Origin: Amyloporia xantha
Lineage: Eukaryota; Basidiomycota; Agaricomycetes; Polyporales; Adustoporiaceae
Length of the DNA stretch: 64,000 nt
NCBI GenBank assembly: GCA_036971615.1
Contig: JAYKKR010000049.1
Coordinates: 124,001 to 188,000 of the forward strand
Direction: 5' to 3'
Below the pieces are notes generated by a model. That model did not search any database. It was not told the DNA's origin and was given only the letters and a program-made list of their open reading frames with translations. Each line of letters opens with the position of its first letter. Positions within the stretch are counted from its first letter, which is position 1. The position numbers and the translations under genes were made by a program. This document shows, one piece after another, positions 12,101-19,928 of the stretch.

Positions 12101-13265
12101 GGGGAAGCAGCCAGACGGGTGGAGAGTGAGGCAGCCAAGGAAGGCCGTGGAAGCTGCGCACTGAGGATAGATGTCGATGAGGAGGAGAGTGATGAGGACG
12201 ACGCTGAGGAGCATGAGGACGAGGGGACAGAGCGGACGGAAGCCGAGTCAACAGGGGCAGGCCAGAAGCGAAAACGGAAGGGTGGTGAGCGGAGAGTGCG
12301 AGGGCAGTCAGTACGTGACACGGCTTGGCAGGAAGTGGAACAGAGACGGATCGAGCTGCCCTCGAGCTATGGAGCCGCCGTGCTAAAGCAAGTTGGTATG
12401 AAGCGAGCGGTGGACGTCGAGAGGCGACTGCGCGAAGGCCAAGCCAACGATGCCCTCGATGACGTGCGCACGCACCTGATCACCTCGTTTGGCTTCAAGT
12501 GGCAGAAGCGCAATGTCAGCGGCCAGATCGCCAACACGAGGGCAATTAACAAGATCCGGCGCAAGGAAAAAGCGGTGGAAAAAGCGGCGCAGCTGTATCG
12601 GCGAGCGCGGAAGGCCCTGCTCCACCTGGGGATGGGACCAGATAACGGGAGATATCGTGCGCTCAAGCGGGAAGACGTGGTACCTTTCGTGATGTATACT
12701 GACGACGAGGAGATAGGAAGCAGCAAAAAGGTGCCGTCATGGATTTGGGAAGACTTTACCTTTGTCGAGAACAAGAACAATGAAGCTATCAAGGGTTTTC
12801 TCGAGGATGGTGAGCTGAGGACATTGTCGCAGAGGGTGATAGATGGCTAATGGGTGTGCATGCAGCTATGCGAGTGCACTGGTTCCGTCGCAGCGCCCTA
12901 AAGCAGCGGTGGAATGAACAAGTCTTGCTATTACAAGAAGAAATGAGACGAACGGTGCGCTTTTTTGCTCATTTTTGACGGGTATGGAACGCGCGTGGCG
13001 AGGAACATGAGCGCGAGGGAAGGGCGGGGTGGGCGGCATATGCACGCAAGTAAGTTATGAGTTAGAGTGGTTTGACGTCAACTAAGACGAGGATAGGCAG
13101 GCGCATAGATACGAACGTTTAGGAGATAACTGTGTCAGCCGATTCAAGGGGCTGGTCGAGGTGGTAGGTGGGACGTTTGGCAATGACAGCGTGGCTGACA
13201 TGATGTTAACACATGATGTTAACAGAAGCTATGATTGTCGACTGAAGGGTGAGAGGTTAGGTTGA
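9197..13265 (+). pseudogene. KDZ transposase pseudogene (5'-truncated, solo-LTR inserted, nonsense codon)
   Basis: Exons 9197-9304, 9355-9536, 9587-9752, 9805-9941, 9993-10174, [insertion], 11270-11500, 11550-11750, 11799-11913, 11962-12809, 12866-13049 and 13097-13265 join in frame. Family landmarks appear in order: CPACPQPGINMD, DGNFHQNQ, GYGSYWGKVSGTVGLSCARH, YDINCQY, GKFHLPAHTA, GMTDGEAPERIWA, SAGHRHDVINDHHSDMN, IELPSSYGAAVL, GQANDALDDVRTHLI, VPSWIWEDF. The Asp residues of DGNF and YDINCQ and the Glu of GEAPERIW are the likely RNase H-fold metal ligands (family knowledge). The copy begins at RDFHLLSLQAQ, so the CxC2 cluster is missing. A 1.09-kb insertion splits FPWT from LAAVGKF. An in-frame TGA at 12976-12978, where the family reads on, removes the last ~90 residues. 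It cannot encode a working enzyme. Confidence 0.85.
10175..11265. mobile_element. Solo-LTR-like insertion (1,091 bp) in the KDZ gene
   Basis: The insertion starts TGATAGG and ends CGTATCA, so it has 5-bp inverted ends of the TG...CA type. It is flanked by ACGT on both sides (10171-10174 and 11266-11269). Removing it with one ACGT restores a continuous transposase frame (FPWT-LAAVGKFHLP), which fixes the boundaries. A TATA box (TATAAAA, 10715) lies mid-element, as in an LTR promoter. The sequence is unusually rich in TTCGA/TCGA words and has no long ORF, primer site or polypurine tract. A solo LTR left by recombination is the best reading; a MITE-like element is the alternative. Orientation cannot be fixed, though the TATA suggests plus. 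Confidence 0.65.
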
Positions 13266-14269
13266 ATTGCGCGATATGACGGGCCGCGGAGGTGACAAAC
13301 GAGACAATAATATTTAGTATGTGGTAACAATCTGATACATGTTGGGTATATAGAAATAAGCGATAGAGGATGTAGATACATCTGGCAGCGGTGTGGCGGT
13401 ACGTAGGGGGTGGATGTATCTGAAGTAGTGGTACTACGGGATGTGGTGGGTGGATGTATCTCGAATGGGTAGTGGAACTGGAACCTCAGGTACATATTGG
13501 GCGGCCACGGTCAGGATGCATCTGGACAAGTGAGATGTATCGAGGCATGGGGTATTATGCCTTGCAGTTGTATCTCCTGAACTGAAGTCCCTCGCCAAAC
13601 GTGGGCAAAGTCTGCGGTGCAGGCTATCCAGAATAAGGGGTACCTCGAGCTGAACAAACCACCGGATAACCTGACTCGCTACCTTACTGGCGCAGAAATC
13701 GAGGAGGCTTTGGAAAAGCAAAAGTAGATAGGCTTGTCGTTCTCTATCTGTGGTGTAACTGTAGTCGGCAATCGTCGAGGTCATAGATCCTTGCGCTGAA
13801 GTTATCGAAATTATCCATCCTGCCATGACAGCTACTTAGAATGAGGAGCACTCCTGCTCGCATGGCGCAAGCGTAGTCGAGAGTGTCATCGTTGGCGAGT
13901 CGCGGAGCTTTCTTCAATTAAGAGCATTCTGGAATCCATCTCGTATTAAAACTTGAGGTCAGAGAGGACGTAGAGGTGCTCAAACGATTATCTTCGGACT
14001 TTGCCGTGGAAGGTGCTGACGCTTACTTGCAAAGCGGTACGTCGGCTTCAGAATCCGTATAGGCCAGTGGCGGTATATGAATGCCGGGGAGAGCTGCTGG
14101 ACAGATCGGAGCATTGCTGTGAAGTGATTTGAATAAAGAATTGACGATGTCCTGCTCCGGCTGGCCCTAAGAAAAACATCATGACAACCTCACCGTTCAT
14201 CTGTGGCTACCGGAGGGTGTCCTTTAGCGGCCAGCTGTTGGATAAGGAACTGACATTGGGGCGTAAGAC
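13266..14269. other. Non-coding spacer with repeated GGATGTATCT words
   Basis: No gene is supportable. Between about 13370 and 13580 the word GGATGTATC or a close variant recurs about six times (for example 13411, 13451, 13514, 13532). Such a cluster just downstream of the KDZ frame could be the 3' subterminal repeats of that element. The rest of the spacer, up to the copia target site, shows nothing clear. Confidence 0.4.
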
Positions 14270-14274
14270 CACCG

Positions 14275-14630
14275 TGTCAGAGCCACAGACGAAAGGCGGG
14301 CTCGATCAATCGATGCTCAAGTATACAGACAGCTAGAGTCCGAGTTGAGCAACTAGATATTGAGCTAATATACCTAACCACTCACCTAGAGTCCGAGTTG
14401 AGCAACTGGGGAAGCCAGGATGCAACGGACTCTGAGGTGGTGCGCTTTGGGAACAAACAACGATCAACACAGAAGTGGCAACTACTCTAGGGGTGTAGGT
14501 AAAGAACGGATTCTATCATAGGTGCAGAAGGAGATAGGAATAAAGTGAATAGACAGAAAGATAGCTATAGATGTAAGGAGTCCATAGAAATAGTTTTCAA
14601 GAAGAGAGGTGAAGAATTACTCGTTTGACA
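14275..14630 (-). repeat. 3' LTR of the copia element
   Basis: The LTR is 356 bp and TGTCA-ended on both strands. It contains a 22-bp direct repeat (core AGAGTCCGAGTTGAGCAACT) in two copies about 53 bp apart, at about 14332 and 14385, which could be a repeated promoter element. Confidence 0.95.
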
Positions 14631-14640
14631 CTCCCCCTTA
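14631..14640 (-). promoter_or_regulatory. Polypurine tract of the copia element
   Basis: On the element's sense strand AAGGGGGAG abuts the 3' LTR. This is the expected position and composition of the plus-strand priming tract. Confidence 0.75.
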
Positions 14641-14682
14641 ATGAGACACCTCTCATTGTCCAAGCTCCCCCTGAATCCAACC

Positions 14683-17600
14683 TCACTCCAAACCCATCAT
14701 GTGCCGCAAGTGCTCGACCTGAGGCTTTGCCAGAGCCTTGGTAAGCAAATCTGCAGGCATCTCATGAGTGGAGACATAGATAGGTTTGATGTACCCAGCC
14801 TCAACCTCATCGCGTAGCCAGTAGAAGCGGAGGTCGAGGTGTTTGAGTCGACCGTGATGCTCCGGATTCTTCGACACAGTGAGTGCGGACTGATTGTCGA
14901 TACAGAGGGTAGAGGGAGGATCATACCCATAGCCAATCTCAGAGAGAAGATTGCGCATCCACTTGATGTCCCTTCCAGCCTCGACCGCAGCAACGTATTC
15001 TGACTCCGTGGTGGAAAGAGTGACGATGGATTGCAGCTTGCTACTCCAGTTGACAGCGCCTGTACCCATGCGAACCAGGTAGCCACTTGTGGAACGTCCA
15101 TTCTCCAGATTATCGCCATGCGATGCATCTGTGAACGTCACAAAGGGCTCTGTAGTCGAAGGGTCAGGGCGGTAGGTGAGTTTGAGATCCTTTGTCCCCT
15201 GCAAATAACGGAAGAGATGCTTGACCGCTTTCCAATGCTGCTCACCAGGATTGTGGTTGAAGCGCGCAAGACAGCCAACAGCATAGGAGATGTCTGGACG
15301 AGTAGCGGAGGAAAGATACTGCAGAGCACCTACAGCCTGCAGGTAAGGGATGTTGCGCATGCTAGCAACTTCTTCCGGCGTTTTGGGGGACATGGAAGAG
15401 GATAGGATCAAACCGGGAGTCATAGGAGTGGAAACCGTACTGCACTCGCTGTGGTTGAAGCGCTCGAGGACGTCGATAATGTATTGTCGCTGAGACAGTG
15501 CAAGAGTGCGAGTTGGACGATCCCGAGTGATCTCGATGCCCAGAAGATATGACGTTGCACCCAAATCACGAAGCTTGAAGTGGCTAGCTAGCTCTTCGAC
15601 GAAGTTGTCAAGCGCAGACTGGGAGGAGGAAACAGCAGTGATATCATCGACATAGATAGGGACAATGATGCGAATGTTATCACGCTCGTATACGTACACT
15701 CCAGCGTCTGAAGAAATGCGCTTGAAACCCATCTTGACCAGCGTAGCATGCAGCTTCTTGTTCCAGCGTCGACCAGCTTGCTTTAGCCCGTAGATAGGCT
15801 TGCGCAGATGTAAAGCAACTCGCTTGTTACCATTCTGAAAGCCCTCCGGTTGACGCATGTAGACATCCGCATCCATCTCACCATTCAGGAAAGCATGGGA
15901 GATGTCGATGGAGCGTATGTGGAGGTCCTCAATGGCAGCAGTGGCAAGAATGGCTCGAATGCTGGCCATGCGAATGGTGGGAGCGAAGGTTTCGACGAAA
16001 TCATAGCCAGGGCGCTGAGAAAAGCCTTGGGCAACAAGTCTAGCCTTGTAGCGTTCGATGGAGCCGTCCGCATTGCGCTTGATCTTAAAGACCCACTTAC
16101 AGCCAATAGCCTTGCGGTCAGGAGGTAGATCGACGACTTCCCAAGTGCCATTCTCAATCTGTGCATCGTATTCCTCCTGAATAGCAGCGCGCCACTTGTC
16201 TGCGTCTGGGCGTCTCATGGCTTCCGCATAAGTCGCAGGCTCAGACTCTGCATAGTGGGCAGCCTCTTCCGCATCCTCGTCATCGCTGTCGTTGTCCTCA
16301 AAATCCTCTGCGAGTGCTGGGAGATCATCATCATCACTGTCTGGAACAGCGGGAGGAGGTTCTCTCCATTCAGCATCGACTGGAGGAGGAGGCAACAGTG
16401 GAACAGCAGGAGGTGGTGGAGGCGGAGGCGACGGCGGAGGTGGAGGCGGGGGAACAGGAGCAGGAGCACGTGAACGAGTAGCAGGACGGGAATACGGATG
16501 CCATGGAACAGACCAATCTTGCACTGGACGCTTCGCTCGACGCTCACGTCGAAGAGCGATGGGACGATCGTCGACAGGAAGTTCTGGGACTGGAGGAGCT
16601 AGAGGAGCGTCTGCAGGCACATCTTGGATAGGATCCAGCTCTGGAGGAGCAGGAGGATCTGGTAACTCCCCCTCAAGAGGTGGCGCAGGCGCAACAGCGG
16701 GCACAGGCACAGGATCAGCAACCGGCAGAGGAGCGGGTGCAGGAGGAGGAGAGGGTGGTGGAGGCGGCGGAGCAGCGTCAGGAGGTGGCGGTGGAGGTGG
16801 AGGAGCAGAGTTAGAAGTAGGAGGAGAAGCAAGAGGAGCTGTCGATTGCTTCAGACCAGGAAAGTAGCGCTCATCGAAATCAGCGCGCTCTGAAAGAATG
16901 ATCCGCTTCGTCGTAGGATTGTAGAATCTCCAACCTTTAACACCGTCAGGATAACCAATGAAGACGCACTTCTCCATATGGGCGCCAAGACTCGTCCGCT
17001 TGTCCTTCTGGACGTGGACATAGGCAGTGCATCCCCAAACACGGAGATGGCTAACGTCCGGCTTGCGCTTGTACCACATCTCGAAGGGCGTAGCGTCTGG
17101 TAGCACGGAGGAGGCACAGCGGTTCAGAACATGCACGAGAGTAGACAAAGCCTCTCCCCAGAAAGAGGGAGGAAGACCGGACTCAGAAAGCATAGAACTG
17201 ATACCATCGCCTAGAATTCGATTGGTGCGCTCCGCAACACCATTCTGCTGCGGTCGATTGCGCGTGGAGTGTTGTCGCTCGATGCCATGCTCTGTGGTGA
17301 AGGAAAGGAAGGCAGTGGACATGTATTCACCTCCCTTGTCATCTCGCAACGCTTTGATCCTGCAGTCCGTCTGATTCTCCGCCCACGCCTTGTAATGTCT
17401 GAACATTTCGAAGACCTGATCCTTTGTCTTCATTAAGTAGACAGTGCGGAAGCGGGAGAAGTCGTCAATGAATGTAACCCAGTAGCGATAGCCAGAGTGG
17501 GTTTGGACAGGCAGGGGACCATGAACGTCAGAGTGAATGAGTTCGAGCGGTTTGCTGGCACGATGAGAGGACGGAGGGAAAGGATTAGCATGCATCTTCC

Positions 17601-19054
17601 CAGCAAGACAGGGCTCGCAGACAGGGTCTGAGGGAGCCTTAGAGTCGAGTGTCAGACCAGTGACAAGATCCTGAGACAGCAAACGCTTCACTCCGTCGAT
17701 GTGACGGTGCGCGAGACGACGATGCCAGAGCGAAAGATCGAGAGGAAGAGTGGAGCTCAGCTTTGCATACTCTGTAAGAGCGACAGTATGACCGGCTAAA
17801 AGCGCAGTGTTCGAGTCGTCGATGCGGGCGCAGAAGAGCGTTCGACCTCCCTTTGAGAAGTCCATCCTTTCACGTCCAATGCGCACAGTGAATTGGCAAC
17901 GTCGTGTTAGGAAAAGGACAGACAGAAGATTGTTACGAAGGGCAGGGACATGTAGAACACGGGTAAACTCGACGTTCTTGACCACCCTACCTCCCACAAT
18001 CGGCAAAAGACCACAGTTCCAACCCCAGCAGAATAGACAACCTGATTGTCTGCGAGGCGTATAGCGACACGATGCGGGGAGTAGTCGCGAAGCCAGTGTC
18101 GATGAGGAGTCATGTGAGCTGTAGCACCTGAGTCTGCGTTCCAATCCATGTTAGCGTCGGTCTGAAGAGGCGAAAGAGGATCGGAGGGATCGACAGAACG
18201 AAGACTTGCATTGCCAGCTGACTCTGTAGCGTTCGCCTGGTCCGGACGCTTGCGCGGTTGACGAGCCTTCTCCTTGGCCTTCGCAAACTTGAAGCAAACA
18301 CTCTGGGTGTGACCCTTGCGACCGCAGAAGTCGCAGGTAGCATCCGCAGATGCAGCGTTCGCGCTGGCTGAAGAGATCGAAGTCGAAGGGGACGACGTAG
18401 CGGCAAGAGCGACGGAGGACGGTGAGGACAAAGGAAGGGTAAGAGAGGGACGTGCCATGCGATTGAGCTCCTCCGTTTGGAATGCTTCGATGACCTTGGA
18501 CTTGTCGAGCTTCTCTGGGAGCATCATGATGAGAGCAGAGGTAAAGCTCGCATACTGCTCGCGCGGAAGCGCACGAATCATTGCCATGGCTTGGAGCTCA
18601 TTGTCCAAGTCAGCGAGAGAGAAGGAGGGAGGACGGAGGTTCTGGCAAGTGAGCATAGCCTCCTCGATGCGGTTCGTGAGAGACTGCAAAGACTCCTCCT
18701 CGTCCTTGGAGATCGTCAAGAGGGATTCGTACGCGTTGAAGCGTGCACCCGGACGACGAACGACGTGGGCAGCCTCCAATGCGCTCCACATGCGCACAGG
18801 ATCCTCCTCAAACCCACTGAAATGGATGCGCTGGTCCGGTGAGACGTTCAGGAAGATCTCACCAGCAGCCTTGGACTCTATCTTGTCCCATTCCCTGCGC
18901 TCTATGTCCTCCTCCACAGGCGGACGACTCTCCACACCACTCACAAGCCTCCAGTAGCCCATCTTCATCAGATATGCTCGCATCTCCCCCTCCACTGCGG
19001 GTAATTGCCATTTGAAAGCAGCTTGAAGCGCGGATGAGAGTCGATGGATGACAT
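14683..19054 (-). pseudogene. copia gag-pol polyprotein (two single-base frameshifts)
   Basis: The natural start is the ATG at 19054 (MSSIDSHPRFKLLSNGNYPQW). The frame then shifts at a five-base C run (18986-18990) into the main gag frame, which carries the CCHC knuckle CDFCGRKGHTQSVC and the protease triad DSGAT. A second shift at an A4 run (18005-18008) leads into pol. Pol has the integrase HHCC zinc site (HRRLAHRH ... CEPC) and catalytic Asp-Asp-Glu (IHSDVHG, LRDDKGGEY, NGVAERTNR). A roughly 150-residue proline-rich linker follows, then reverse transcriptase (KARLVAQGFSQ, YVDD) and RNase H (TDASHG, STTESEY). It ends at 14683. A single frame of about 1,450 codons is usual for such elements. 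Apart from the two shifts no defect is visible, so either the copy has just lost function or the two runs are miscounted in the assembly. Confidence 0.9.
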
Positions 19055-19220
19055 GGCAGGCAGAGACGACGATCAGCAGAGATCAGAGAAGATCAGGAAA
19101 GATCAGAGTGTTGTAGAAGGAGTGTAGGGATTGTAGAGACAGTGTAGTAGCCAGATATTGAAGTAGAGCTCGATCCAGAAGCTGTAGCAAGCAGAGAAGA
19201 TTGACGACGAAGCGGTCAGA

Positions 19221-19237
19221 GCGCGGGGCTCATAACC
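19221..19237 (-). promoter_or_regulatory. Primer-binding site matching initiator tRNA-Met
   Basis: Directly after the 5' LTR the sense strand reads GGTTATGAGCCCCGCGC. This is complementary to the anticodon-arm region (GGGCTCATAACC) of initiator tRNA-Met, not to a tRNA 3' end. Drosophila copia and Ty5 are known to prime from such an internal site using a cleaved half-tRNA. Confidence 0.75.
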
Positions 19238-19593
19238 TGTCAGAGCCACAGACGAAAGGCGGGCTCGATCAATCGATGCTCAAGTATACAGACAGCTAGA
19301 GTCCGAGTTGAGCAACTAGATATTGAGCTAATATACCTAACCACTCACCTAGAGTCCGAGTTGAGCAACTGGGGAAGCCAGGATGCAACGGACTCTGAGG
19401 TGGTGCGCTTTGGGAACAAACAACGATCAACACAGAAGTGGCAACTACTCTAGGGGTGTAGGTAAAGAACGGATTCTATCATAGGTGCAGAAGGAGATAG
19501 GAATAAAGTGAATAGACAGAAAGATAGCTATAGATGTAAGGAGTCCATAGAAATAGTTTTCAAGAAGAGAGGTGAAGAATTACTCGTTTGACA
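19238..19593 (-). repeat. 5' LTR of the copia element
   Basis: This is a second 356-bp copy, matching the 3' LTR base for base by eye. It is the promoter-bearing LTR in the element's orientation. Confidence 0.95.
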
Positions 19594-19928
19594 CACCGGT
19601 GACGTCCTCGCATCCTATTTAAAAGCTTGCAGGAATTATAGGAAGCCTGGTCGAACAGTGAGTACTCCCGGCCGCTACGGAAGAATCATGTAGCTCACCT
19701 GCCATCGCAATCCCATAAACCTTCCTCACTTGAATAGCATTCAAAGCAAAGCCTGGAGAGAGGTCGAACTAATCCGTGCGCAGTGAGTGGCTATATAATC
19801 TTGCAGAAAATCTGAGAAGTCTAGCGGAAGAGACAGTCAACACTGCGGACCACTGCAGCATATTGTGCGACAAACCTGTCATATCAACGTCAAAAGGCGG
19901 CTCGCCAAAAAGATCACTGAAATCGGAG

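Larger units (their letters stand above)
14270..19598 (-). mobile_element. Full-length Ty1/copia LTR retrotransposon with target duplication CACCG
   Basis: The element lies on the minus strand, with LTRs at 14275-14630 and 19238-19593, both 356 bp and identical as far as I can read. CACCG flanks it at 14270-14274 and 19594-19598. The gene order is gag with zinc knuckle, protease, integrase, reverse transcriptase, RNase H, which is the copia order. Identical LTRs imply a very recent insertion. It sits 330 bp beyond the stop codon of the neighbouring minus-strand gene. Confidence 0.95.

Noticed and set aside
13434..13826. 130-aa minus-strand frame
   Set aside because: It overlaps the GGATGTATC repeats and has no recognisable domain.
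16292..16867. 191-aa glycine-rich plus-strand frame
   Set aside because: It is the antisense shadow of the copia proline-rich linker.
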